DNA from: Chrysochromulina tobinii
Taxonomy: Eukaryota; Haptophyta; Prymnesiales; Chrysochromulinaceae
Direction: 5' to 3'
Assembly (NCBI GenBank): GCA_001275005.1
Contig: JWZX01003151.1
Location: forward strand, 1 to 39,733
DNA length: 39,733 nucleotides
Part shown: piece after piece, positions 26,789-36,288 of the stretch
How positions within the stretch are numbered: position 1 is the stretch's first letter
Layout of the letters: each line of letters begins with the position of its first letter
Notes under the pieces: model-generated
Seen by the model: the letters and a program-made list of their open reading frames with translations, nothing else
The model's database searches: none
Told to the model about the DNA's origin: nothing
Position numbers and translations under genes: made by a program

Positions 26789-29089
26789 TCATCCTGGGCC
26801 GAAAGGCACATTACTCACCACCGCATCCGGTCGCCTCGAGCCGCCAAAGCGCGCATGGTCGCACAAGATCTGGCGCGCGTAATCGGTGCCGTGGAGGCCG
26901 GCGTTGCGCAGCGCGTGCCCGATCTTGAAGCGCACGTCCTTCATGAGCGTCGCATCGGCGTACCCATACAGCGGGAATAGATCCGTGCACGGCAAAGCCT
27001 CGGCCTGCGAGGCGGCCGTCGGCTTGTACACGTCATCCTCCTGCCGGTCGGCGGTGAGCGCCGCGATGCGCGCCTCCCGCTCCTGCTGCCGCCGGAGCGC
27101 CTGCTCCTCTCCGAGAAGCCGCTCGTGCTCCGCCTGCTCGGCGCGCAGTCGCTCGCGCTCGGCGTGCAGCTCGGCTCGGTACTGCACGCGCGACAAATTG
27201 TACTCAGCGCGCGCGAGGAGTTCGGCTTGAAGCCGCGTCGCCTCCTCCATCTTGTGCTGCTCCTCAGCGCAACGGTGCTCCGCCTGCTGTGCATGGTACT
27301 CGGCCACAAGGGCCTTCTTGTGCGCGCGTTCGGCCTCCGCCTTGACGTGCCGCGCCTCCGCGAGTGCCTCCGTAATCTCAACCTCTGCGGCCGCCCGTTC
27401 GGCCTCCTCTTGCTCACGCTGCAAGCGCGCTGCCTCGAGCACGGCGAGCTCCGCATGGAGCTCCTCCCGGCGTGCGTCGAGTGCTTCGCGCTCCGCGCGC
27501 TGCAGCTGCAGCCGGCCCTCCTCTGCGGCGAGCTGGTAGAGGAGATGGCGCGCGCTGCGCCCGAGTGCTTGCTGGCGCGCTTCCCACGCCAGCAGGAGCG
27601 CCCGCCGGCGCTTCCGGTAGGCGTGCCTCCGGCAGAGCGTGTGCAGCCGTGCCTCAAGCAGCTCGCCCGAGAAGGCGGGCAGCTCGAGTCGTAGCCGGGC
27701 GAGCAGAGCGTGGCGCGGCCGGCCGCGGAACTCACCCTCGAGCTTTGCGAGCCGAGCCTGCGCGGCGGCGTTCCAGCCGCACGCGGCCGTCGGCGCAGCC
27801 GATGACGTGCCGCCTGGCGGCACCGGCGACGGCCCACCGGCTGGCACTGACCCGCCTGCCGCTGCTGCCGTGGTGGCATCTGCCGGCAGCGGAGGCGGCT
27901 GCGGTGGCGACAGCCCAGCGGCCACGCCAGTGCCGTGGCCGCGGCCGCTGCTGCCCTTGTCGTTGGGATCCTCGAGCACGAAGTAATCGCCCGCCACGCG
28001 CAGGCCTGCATCGTTGCCGTTGGCGGGCTTGTCGGCTGGCACGGCCTCGTCGCCCGGCACCTCTTCCGCGCCCTCGGCGGCGGCTGCCGCCTCGTCTTCG
28101 TCCTCGTCGTTGCGACCGCCGGGCGTACCCGCTGCATCGAAGGCATCGCTAAACTCAGCCCGGAGCGCGCCAAGATGCTCCCGGTGCGCCTCGGCCTCGG
28201 ATTTGAGTTGCATACCGAGCGCCTCGAGCAGACGACGCTCTGCAGCCGAGCGAGGCTGCCCATGCGGCGTCGCGACTGCGCCGGCTGCGAAGAGCTTGGA
28301 CGCGAAGAGCGCCTCCACGGCCTCGTCGGACATGCCGCTGCCGCCCAGACTGCCCAGAGCGCTGCTGCTGCTGTTGCCGCCCACTGCCCCGGCGGCAGGG
28401 TCCTCAGCGAAGATGGCTGCCGTATGCACGATGAGCTCGCGCTCGAGCGCCGCCGCAGTCGCCGCAAGGCGGTCGGCCTGCACGGCGAGCGAGCGCGAGA
28501 CCTCGGTGAGCAGCGAGCGACCGAGCGACGCGGGCGTTGTAGCCGACGCCGGCCGAGATGACGAGGGCGCAGCGGCCGGTGCGCCCGAGGCAGCAGCCGT
28601 CGGCCGGTGGGTCTGACGCTGCTGTACGGCCGAGGCGGCGCAAAGCTCGCGCAGGTCGCGCAGCTGACTGCGCATCTCGACACTCCACTCGCGACGAGCG
28701 GCGGCGGCCGCATCCTCCGCCTGTGCTAGGTCGCGCAGCGGCGCACCCACTGCCTCGGCTGCGGACCGCTCTGACTCTGCTTGCAGCCAGAGCGCACGTG
28801 CAGTCTCCGCCTCGGCGCGCTGGCGCTGAAGATCAGCGTTTGTCTGCAGCCAATCGCGCTGGTGCGATTGCCTCGTGCCGCGCTGCTTCTGGCCACGCGC
28901 TGCGCCTTTGAGGGCTCGCATCATCTCCTCGATGTTGGTAGACGCTGCCTTGGTCGCGTCGACCTTGGCGCGCATCGCGGCTGTAGTTGTTCCTCGGCCT
29001 GCCGCAGGAATCCGTGCGGCCGAAGGCGGCGGTGGCGGGCGCAGGTCACGAAGGGCCTTCATGGGTGAGGCGAAGCCGTAAAAAGACAC
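26789..29089 (-). CDS. Coiled-coil protein, possibly CCDC148-like
   Basis: 766 residues. N-terminus MSFYGFASPMKALRDLRPPP, then basic helical segments (about 60-150), a Ser/Ala/Pro/Gly-rich disordered region (about 330-450), and a long charged coiled coil (about 455-690) made of Ala/Glu/Arg/Gln heptads. The last 70 residues are folded-looking and distinctive: LFPLYGYADATLMKDVRFKI, GHALRNAGLHGTDYARQIL. An end of this kind (a short motif with 'AL+NAGLH-T-YAR') is what I remember from CCDC148 of flagellated organisms, but this is from memory and tentative. No catalytic motif or membrane segment. If CCDC148-like, a flagellar role together with IFT80 is plausible. Confidence 0.7.
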   Translation of the reverse strand: MSFYGFASPMKALRDLRPPPPPSAARIPAAGRGTTTAAMRAKVDATKAASTNIEEMMRALKGAARGQKQRGTRQSHQRDWLQTNADLQRQRAEAETARALWLQAESERSAAEAVGAPLRDLAQAEDAAAAARREWSVEMRSQLRDLRELCAASAVQQRQTHRPTAAASGAPAAAPSSSRPASATTPASLGRSLLTEVSRSLAVQADRLAATAAALERELIVHTAAIFAEDPAAGAVGGNSSSSALGSLGGSGMSDEAVEALFASKLFAAGAVATPHGQPRSAAERRLLEALGMQLKSEAEAHREHLGALRAEFSDAFDAAGTPGGRNDEDEDEAAAAAEGAEEVPGDEAVPADKPANGNDAGLRVAGDYFVLEDPNDKGSSGRGHGTGVAAGLSPPQPPPLPADATTAAAAGGSVPAGGPSPVPPGGTSSAAPTAACGWNAAAQARLAKLEGEFRGRPRHALLARLRLELPAFSGELLEARLHTLCRRHAYRKRRRALLLAWEARQQALGRSARHLLYQLAAEEGRLQLQRAEREALDARREELHAELAVLEAARLQREQEEAERAAAEVEITEALAEARHVKAEAERAHKKALVAEYHAQQAEHRCAEEQHKMEEATRLQAELLARAEYNLSRVQYRAELHAERERLRAEQAEHERLLGEEQALRRQQEREARIAALTADRQEDDVYKPTAASQAEALPCTDLFPLYGYADATLMKDVRFKIGHALRNAGLHGTDYARQILCDHARFGGSRRPDAVVSNVPFGPG

Positions 29090-29219
29090 CGGGGGAGCCT
29101 TTGTCGGAGAAAAAGGAGAACCGCAGACACGAGCACTGGCTCAAAAAAGGAACTTGCGTATAGGCCCCAGTGTGCAGGCGCGGGGGACCCTCTCTCGGTT
29201 GCTGGCTTGTTAGGAAATC

Positions 29220-29738
29220 ATGGCGAAATTCGGACCATCATGTGGCGAACGTGGAGATCTGGCCGTGTGGCGTGCCGCGTCACAAATGCCGTCAATGGCC
29301 GCGTACGGCCCGCGCTCTGGCACCTTTGGCCAATGTACTTCCGCAGGTGTGCTTCTGATGAAATCGGATGTGCTGCCGCCTCCACCACGGCCGCCGCGGC
29401 TCGCAGCGCTCATGGCATCCAACGCTGCCGCCAAAACGGAGAGCTTAGGCATGATCTCGAGCAGCGGCGACGCGGAATTGCGACGATCCTGCTGGCGCCT
29501 GCGCTGGTGTGCCTTTTGCTTGTTGGTCGCGACAGCCATGCAGGCATCGACCGTAGGCAGCTCGCTGCATCTCCTCTACTCTCTAGATGAAGGCGACGAC
29601 GGCAGGCTAACACTGCAGCTGCTGAGCGCAAGTATTGTTCTCCTGTTGCTCCTCATCGCCTTCTGGTCGTTGCTGTCTCAGCTGCTGCTGTGGTCAGATG
29701 TGCGCGTGCGGGACGGACGAAAAGGCGATCTCGTCTAG
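29220..29738 (+). CDS. Small protein with two predicted membrane segments
   Basis: 172 residues if started at 29220; Met at 29358 (MKSDVLPPPPRPPRLAA) or 29412 are alternatives that would remove an unconserved N-terminus. Two hydrophobic segments: CAFCLLVATAMQASTVGSSL and LLSASIVLLLLLIAFWSLLS, separated by a short acidic loop (SLDEGDDGR), and ending in a basic tail. No family recognised. The hydrophobic pattern is more protein-like than in the other frames, which is the main argument that it is coding. It is divergent from the coiled-coil gene at 29089, with 130 bases between. Confidence 0.42.
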   Translation: MAKFGPSCGERGDLAVWRAASQMPSMAAYGPRSGTFGQCTSAGVLLMKSDVLPPPPRPPRLAALMASNAAAKTESLGMISSSGDAELRRSCWRLRWCAFCLLVATAMQASTVGSSLHLLYSLDEGDDGRLTLQLLSASIVLLLLLIAFWSLLSQLLLWSDVRVRDGRKGDLV

Positions 29739-30324
29739 ACGTTCGTTTTCAGGTTATAGGTTACAAGGTTATAAAGCGGTTCTGAACCACAGTGTGGCTT
29801 GTACCTCATTTGTACACGGTGATCCGTGATCCGGCCTCAGGTGCTCGCGGTAGGACGGGAGCACGATGCACGAGGCTCTTCAAGAGCGAGCTCAACTAGC
29901 CCGACGAGGCGCCGGCCCGCCGGGGCGCGCCGCACCCGCAGACCCCACCCACTCTCGCAGACGGCGACGGAACCATCCAGCGCGCCGGGTAGCCCTTGTT
30001 CTACCGCATGGCCTTGGCGATCTGAGTATTCACCGGGTGAACAGTCTGAACGTTATTGACCTAACGGTGTATGAGTGGTGGCTGTGACCTTTGAGTCGGT
30101 GGCTACGTGGCTTATGTGTTATGATGAGTGCACTTGTTACACTTGTACTTGATGATCTTGTGTGAAGTACGGAGACTCGGAGGGCTACTGTGCGCTCCCG
30201 TAGGCTCTTTTATGTGGGTCTCCGAGAAAGCTAGGTAAAACGCAAACACGACAGAAACTTCCGTTGACACTTGAAACGAACACATGACGAAAAAGGAAAC
30301 CTACGCCGCGCGGTCCCAAAATAA
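29739..30324. other. Intergenic region upstream of the TIR-like/TPR gene
   Basis: No gene or strong repeat. A/T-rich runs just before the next start codon (AAAATAAATGG). Confidence 0.55.
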
Positions 30325-32749
30325 ATGGCCACTGACGGGAGAGACCTCCCGCGCCTCAAACCGCAACAGCGTTCGTCTCGTTCGTCCGAGAGCTCCCGAG
30401 CACCGACGCGCGCTCTGCGGAAGCAGTTCCCGCTCCTCGACTCGAATCTCGCGGAAGAGCAGGCCGTCAAATCTGCTGTGGCGCCCGCGATGCCGTTGGT
30501 ATCGGCTCCCTCAACGGGCTCTCCATCAGTATCGATGCCCACTTCGGCGCCCATGCCCCTGAAGGTTTCCATGCTCGGCCGCGAACTCTCCCCCGGAGAA
30601 CGGAAGCGCGTCGTGTGCATTGATGGAGTTGAGTTCCTGTTACGACCAGGGCCAAAAGATGGTGAGGATGGCGGCGGTGACAGTGGCTCAAAGGCAGCGA
30701 TGCAGTCACTTTGGGAGGCGCTCGTCCTCTGTGTCACAGGCGACTGGAGTCCTTGTGACAACCTTGACCCACAGTCATCATTATCAGAGCTGCAGCCATG
30801 GGTGCCGCCAATGCCATGCAGTGCGCCCACAGATTTGTTACTTCGTCTCGAGACGGCTGAAGATTGGGAGTCTCTCTGCTCCATGGAGATTTTGGGTAAC
30901 TTGCCTGGCCCTACGCAGACAGCTTTGCCGCCACTGCTCGGCGTCTCGTTGGCGTGCCTGCGAAGGTTCATGTCCGCCAATGATTTGCCGCCAGAGACGA
31001 CCGTGGAGAAGGTGGCCGGAATGATCAAAACGCTCACAACTTCGACACGCACGTCGGTTGCTCACTGTCTCGCGGCGGCTGGTGCGCACGACCTAGTTGG
31101 TCCTCTCTCGATCTTCGTGTGCCACCCGCGCAGCGGCCTTTTTGCAGACTTGGTCAGCGCCATCGCCTCCCATTTGGAGAGCTTCGAAGATGCCTCGGGC
31201 CAGTTCTTCTTCATCGATTTGTTTTGCGAGGCATCTGCGCACGCCGCAAAAGGCGGAAGCGCTGAACGATGGGCAGTCTGCACCCGCCATGCCATAGAAG
31301 CGTGCAAGTCGGCTTGCCTCGTGCTAACGCCATGGACGGCGCCTTTGGCCCTCCGCGATCTTTGGTGCCTATTTGAGCTCGGTCTGTGTAGGCAAGCTGG
31401 GGCACGCTTGAGCATCGCGCTGCCAGCCAAGGACCAGGTGGCAGTGCACAATTGCGATTGGAGTGTGAGAACGTTCGATGCTGTGCTGACAAATCTCGCA
31501 AGCGTGAAGTCGCGCGATGCGAAGTGCGCACCCGCAGATCGTGTACTTCACTCTCTAATCCAATCGGGGCCGCTACCACATACAGACCTCGACCATGAGG
31601 TATCGTTGCTCGCCCAAGAGTGGTTCGTCAAGGAGTGCCACAAAGTGCTCTGCCGGATGCCTCGTGAAATGCGTGCCATGGAGCCGCTGCTCGACAAGAC
31701 CGCCAAGCTCCTAAAAGATCTAAAGCAGCTGAATGCGGCCCTGCCGCTGCTCATCGAGAGCGTGCAGGAGAAGCGCAGGCTTCTAGGATGCGATCATGGA
31801 GATACGCTGACTGCGATGAGCAACTTGGGACTGTTATTCCGGGAACACAATGACAAGGAACACAATAGCAAGGCGGAGGCGCTCCTGACGGAAGTGTTGG
31901 ACAGGAGGCGAAAGACGCTTGGCGCGTGCGCAAGCACGCTCGTCGCTCTCCAACATCTCGCCTCATTGTATGAAAGCACAGGTCGTTTCGAAGAGGCAGC
32001 TGCGCTACATCGGGAGGCGCTCGGGATGAGCCGAGGGCTTGACAAGACGGGCACGAAGTCGCAGCGCACGTTCGCTTGCCTGATCGCGACGGGCCAATGT
32101 TTATGGGAACTAGGCCGTCTCGGCGAGGCTGAGACGTTGCTCAGCGAGGCGTTACTTTTCTCGAAAGCAAAAAGTGGCGAAGAGCACGTTATGACCCTGA
32201 ACCTGATGAGTCGAGTACGCGCTTGATCCAACGCCCTCCACCCTCAATCCCACCCTCCTCCCCGCCTGCGCAGTTTGAGCGCTGCTCACGCCGCTCACGC
32301 GCGTGCCCTGCTCTTGCTCGCAACAGCTTGGAGGGGTCCTCCAGGAGGCCGGCAAGCTCGAAGACGCTTTGCTGCACTTTGAGTCGGCAGTATCACTCAA
32401 CTTCAAGGTGTTCGGCGGCGTCCACAAGCGCACTCTGATGTCCATGAACGATTTGGCTTCCCTTTTCTACGAGATGGGCAGGTTAGAGAAGGCCCTGCCT
32501 CTATACGTGACAGTGGTCGCAGCCAATCGCGAGCTACTCGGCGTCCGCCATGGCGATTACTTGGCCGTTTTGTTCAATCTCGCGCAGCTGCTCATGGATC
32601 AAGGTGAGTTGCTCAAGGCCGAGCACCTGTTTGCCGAGGCTTGCCAGACAGCGGAAGAGGTGCTGGGCCCGGATCACCCGAGCACGCTCATGTACAAGGC
32701 GAGCTTCAAGGAGGTGAAGAAGCTCCAGCTGAAGAAAGGTAAGATCTAA
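30325..32749 (+). CDS. TIR-like domain plus tetratricopeptide (kinesin-light-chain-like) repeat protein, two exons
   Basis: Exon 1 is 30325-32214, exon 2 is 32327-32749; 770 residues. About residues 255-400 form a TIR-like domain: LSIFVCHPRSGLFADLVSAI (strand A and helix), FFFIDLFCEASAHA, SACLVLTPWTAPLALRDLWC followed by LFELGLC. The W-C-L-F-E segment is typical of a TIR-related family joined to kinesin-light-chain-type TPRs and expanded in algae and oomycetes. From about 455 there are at least five 42-residue TPR units (ALPLLIESVQEKRRLLGCDH, EEAAALHREALGMSRGLDK, LEDALLHFESAVSLNFKVFG, LEKALPLYVTVVAANRELLG, LKAEHLFAEACQTAEEVLGP). The Glu of WCLFE sits where NAD-cleaving TIR domains have their catalytic Glu; whether this one cleaves NAD is unknown. 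It may be a signalling or immune-like protein. The 230-residue N-terminus is unrecognised. Confidence 0.82.
32215..32326 (+). other. Spliceosomal intron of the TIR-like/TPR gene
   Basis: 112 nt. Donor GTACGC after codon CGA (32212-32214), acceptor GCAACAG ending 32326, phase 0. Without splicing the frame stops at 32226 in the middle of a TPR; with it the TPR continues as LGGVLQEAGKLEDALL. Confidence 0.88.
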
Positions 32750-33297
32750 GAGGGAGCGACGAACGTCGAGACGTTACATGTACTCGCGCCGGGGCGCGCA
32801 ATCAAACTCGAGGAGCAGGCGGCAGCCCTCCAAGTCCAACTGATGCACAGACGCACGCGCGACCCTAGTTCGCGACTTTCACAGCATTTTTCAGAAGTTC
32901 GGGTGCCGGCGCGCGGGGCGCGTACGACGAAAAAACGATTCGAGTATAACGCGGACGCCCTAATCCGGCTCGGATCCGCTCGAATACGACCGCCCGTCCG
33001 TTGGGTTAACGCGGTGACTGCGCGGCCGGGATCTGCGCGCGCGAATTACACAAGTCACACGACCGGCGAATCGACAAGAATCGACTAATGTCCACACGTG
33101 TACAATGCGGACAGCTAACTGGATTCTGACATAATATGTACGTAGGGTATCTATGTATATGGTCTGGTTGTGATAGTAGGCTCTTCCAGCCTGCTCGCGG
33201 AGTTCTCGGAGCCCCTTCTCGCAAAATATTCCAACGAAAGGAAAGGTGCGAAAAACTCTTGTGCAAAACGCTTGTGCCCAATGGAGCAGCACGCGTT
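32750..33297. other. Convergent 3' flanks of the TIR-like/TPR and FAM32A genes
   Basis: No gene seen. The minus-strand open frame through this stretch is the unspliced read-on of FAM32A. Confidence 0.55.
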
Positions 33298-33769
33298 TCA
33301 GTTCCCTTTGCTCACCTGTCGAGTGCAGTTTGATTGGGTGGTGGGCATGGATATCGTTGCCGAAGTGGCCATTCAAGTGTGTGAAAGCTGTGCGTACCTT
33401 AGGAAGATCGTAGTGCTCTGTGAGGTTTCCAAGGTAATCGTTGAAGTCCTTGACACGATCTCGATGGGACTTGATCTCGCCCTTCTCAATCTTCTCAATC
33501 GTTCGCTGGGCTTTCACCTGTATGTGCCGCATCTCGGCGGCAGTGTGTCCCGTCGATCGACTCACGGCGGCGATGGCAGACGAGCTCGACGCCCCTGAAG
33601 ATCTCGACGCTGCTGAGGCAGCAGCAGTTACAGCCGCAGCTGCGGCGGCAGCAGTGGCGACGAGTTCTGCTGCTTCTGACGATTCCTTCAATCTCTTCTT
33701 CTTCTTCTTTTCGATTCCGCCTTTGAGGTTCAGCTTGCCGCCGACAATCGAGCTGTACGCGTCCGCCAT
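33298..33769 (-). CDS. FAM32A: FAM32A-like spliceosomal protein (two exons)
   Basis: Exon 1 is 33769-33398 and exon 2 is 33315-33298; 129 residues. FAM32A is a small basic protein found in catalytic spliceosomes, where its C-terminal tail enters the active site near the 3' exon. Marks: N-terminal MADAYSSIVGGKLNLKGG, then KKKKKRLK, and the conserved end SHRDRVKDFNDYLGNLTEHY followed by DLPK. The middle carries an alanine-rich insert (about residues 35-65) not present in animals. Splicing at GTACGC/CGACAG adds VSKGN and a stop; animal FAM32A ends similarly, with KVSWTK. Without splicing the frame would run on 140 codons with no homology. The start at 33769 is chosen because homology begins there; the upstream frame has no other ATG of note. 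Confidence 0.88.
33316..33397 (-). other. Spliceosomal intron of FAM32A
   Basis: 82 nt, donor GTACGC after AAG (33400-33398), acceptor CGACAG, phase 0. The coding part of the final exon is only 18 nt including the stop. Confidence 0.82.
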
Positions 33770-34075
33770 GACGGCACTCGCCCTGTGCTCGCGAAGAAGC
33801 TCTAGCTCTGAAAATTGCCGGTATGAATACTTCACGATTCTGCTACTGGAGCGGCAAGTCAAGACAAGTCAAGACTTTAGCGCTTTTCGACACGGCGTAC
33901 TAGACACGGCGTGCTCCATGCTGCTCCAACACACCGGCGACCCTCTTATTAGCAGACTGCGTGGTGCTAAACCCCCAGCACGTATTTATGCACGCCCCCC
34001 AACACACCATACCGCTTGTTTTCAAGTTTTTTCTAGTCGACCTGTGAGGGAGGGGGGACCAGTGAGGGAGGGGGG
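33770..34075. other. Upstream region of FAM32A and 3' flank of TM9SF
   Basis: Contains a direct repeat GTGAGGGAGGGGGG (about 34046-34073). No gene. Confidence 0.5.
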
Positions 34076-36057
34076 TCAGTCAGAGGCGCTCTGGATAATC
34101 AAGGTGACAGGCGAAAGAGCCAATCGTGACACCTTGATCGCGCCGTAAATCACCCAGACGAAGAGGTGATAGGCGTAAAAGCCAATCGTGCCCGTGATCA
34201 AGAAGAACAGCATGGCGAACACGAACATGTATGTAAAGTAGATGAGCGTCGGCACGAAGCCGATGATATCCAGCTGCGTAAAGAAGTACATGATGGAATA
34301 GGCGAAGAGGTAGAGGCCCGATGAGCCCGCAGTGAGAAAGGAGCGCCACCACCAGTGGTAGTCCTCGTTGCACAACTGGAAGTAGCAGAGGACGATCGAG
34401 ATCTCTGCGCACGTGATCACGAGAATGAGCAACACGAGCGCGAGGAAGCCGAAGACGTAGTAGAAGCGCTGCAGCCAGACGGAGGTCATGATGAAGAAGA
34501 GCTCGATGAAGATGGCGCCAAAGGGCAGGATGCCGCCCATGAGGACGTTGAATGTGCCGCTCATGTACCACGCCTGCGACGGGATCTGCCGCGGGATCTC
34601 ATTGGTGCGCACCGGGTTGTCCTTGAGCTTCGCCTTGAAACCGAAGAAGGCGCCGAGGAAGACGAGCGGCACCGAGATGCCGAACCACATGAGCAGCAGA
34701 ATGAACATCGTGGTGAACGGGATGGCGCCTGAAGACCCCTGGCTCCAGATGAAAAAGTTGAGCACGAAGAAGATGCCCGCCATGATGCCCGGAAAGAGCG
34801 TGGCCGTGAGCACGGTGGTCGTCTTCCATTCGGTGCCCTTGAGACTCTTGTACGTGTTGGCCGCGTAGTAGCCAGCGGGCACGCCCATGAGCACGAAGAG
34901 CAGCAACACCGCCGTGAGCAATCCGCCGCGGTTTGCGGGCGAGAGGAAGCCGAGCATGGCGCAGAAGATGGCGATGGTCGACATCACTAGGAGCTGCATG
35001 CCCATCCCGAGTGACGAGCAGAGCAGAATGGCGTTCGGCGGCGGGCGAAAGACGTCCGCATGCACGAGCTTCCAGCCACTCTCCTCCTGCAGGTCCTCCT
35101 TATCCTGCTCGTTGTAGCGGTTAAAGTCGCGGCGCAGTGTGCGCATCATAATCATCGCCACGATGCCGGTGAGCAGCAGCACTATGGCAAGCGAGTTGAT
35201 GATCGAAAACCAATGGATCTGGTCATCGCCCATGTAGAGGTAGAGGTCCCATCGCGAAGCCCACCGGATGTCCGAAAACTCCCACTTGGTGTCGTACGTG
35301 TAGATGAGCTCCATGTCCGAGGCGCTCGGGGTCGCGTCCGCCTTGACCACGCCAACGGGCTGCGGCGGCAAGTCAGGTCCGACTGGCACCGTGAGCAGAT
35401 TGAGCTTCGACATGTCCGTTGTGAAGCTTCCCTTGTACTGGTGTTTGACCGAGAGCGGTTCCACCTCGAAACCAACGATGCGCGAGCCCGAGAAGGAATC
35501 CTCCTTGTGAAACTTGACGACGAAGCGCAGGTGGTTATACATGTACGGCGTGCCCGGCGTCGTTCCCGGCCGCTCTGCTGAGCCGACGAAACCGAGCGGG
35601 TAGCCGCGGTCGTACATCGTAATCGTGTTGCCGTTGGGCATCTCGCGGATCATCTTGGTTGCCGCCGGCAGGTTGTCCATGATCAGGTGTACGCGGTAGT
35701 CCTCCTTGATGCGCTTAGCAAGCAGCGCCGCCCGAAGCCTTCGTCAGCTCAATGCGGCAGAGCACCTTGAAGTCGGAGCGGTCCCATCCGCACCTCGTAC
35801 GCCGAGTTTTGGATGACCGAGCCGTGCAGTACCTCGCCCAGGTTCTCGACGCTGTTGTGCACCGTGTCTGGCTTGCAGAAGGGCAGTGTGTAGTAGTCAT
35901 AAGGCAGCTGGGTCTTCGTTGAGCTGAGCTTGTTGACCTTGATTTCCACCTTTTCGTCCTGCGCGTATTCGTACGGTGCGACGCCGGGCAGGTAGAAGGC
36001 GGATGTACGTCCGACGAGCAGCAACGGCAGGCCAGCGATAATAGAGTGCGACCGCAT
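34076..36057 (-). CDS. TM9SF nonaspanin, reading frame broken by two single extra bases
   Basis: TM9SF proteins are nine-TM proteins of Golgi and endosomes. Start at 36057 gives a signal peptide (MRSHSIIAGLPLLLVGRTSA) and then FYLPGVAPYEYAQDEKVEIK, LPYDYYTLPFCKPDTVHNS and ENLGEVLHGSVIQNSAYEV, all family hallmarks. The frame then shifts by one base near 35783-35785 (a GGG on the coding strand) to give DRSDFKVLCRIELTKA, and again near 35731-35733 (another GGG) to give ALLAKRIKEDYRV, IMDNLPAATKM and the whole membrane domain to the stop at 34076. Membrane landmarks: LGFLSPANRGGLLTAVLLLF, GIMAGIFFVLNFFIWSQGSS, PSQAWYMSGTFNVLMGGILP, EDYHWWWRSFLTAGSSGLYL. Dropping two bases leaves 659 codons, a normal length. 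Everything else is intact, so base-calling errors in G runs are the simplest cause; a new pseudogene is the alternative. Confidence 0.9.
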
Positions 36058-36288
36058 CTTCGTGAAGGGCGCGCGTCGGAGCGATAGTCGTGAACAGGCT
36101 GTTAATACCGGTACTCTGACGCCTATCCCTTTTTGGTAAGCACTCGGCACTGCCACTGGCCTCTTTCCCTCTTTCGTCTTTGTCTGTGAAGACTGCAGTT
36201 ACACAGCTTGCTCTGAAGTTTATAGTCGTGCCCCGTATGCCACAGAAGTCACCGCATCACCACACAAAACCAAACCAAACCGTTTCTC

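Noticed and set aside
32960-33397. Unspliced C-terminal extension of FAM32A
   Set aside because: No similarity beyond DLPK; a GT-AG intron restores a family-like short end.
35715-35900. Separate small gene at the TM9SF frameshift
   Set aside because: Its sequence (DRSDFKVLCRIELTKA) is the missing piece of TM9SF in another frame.
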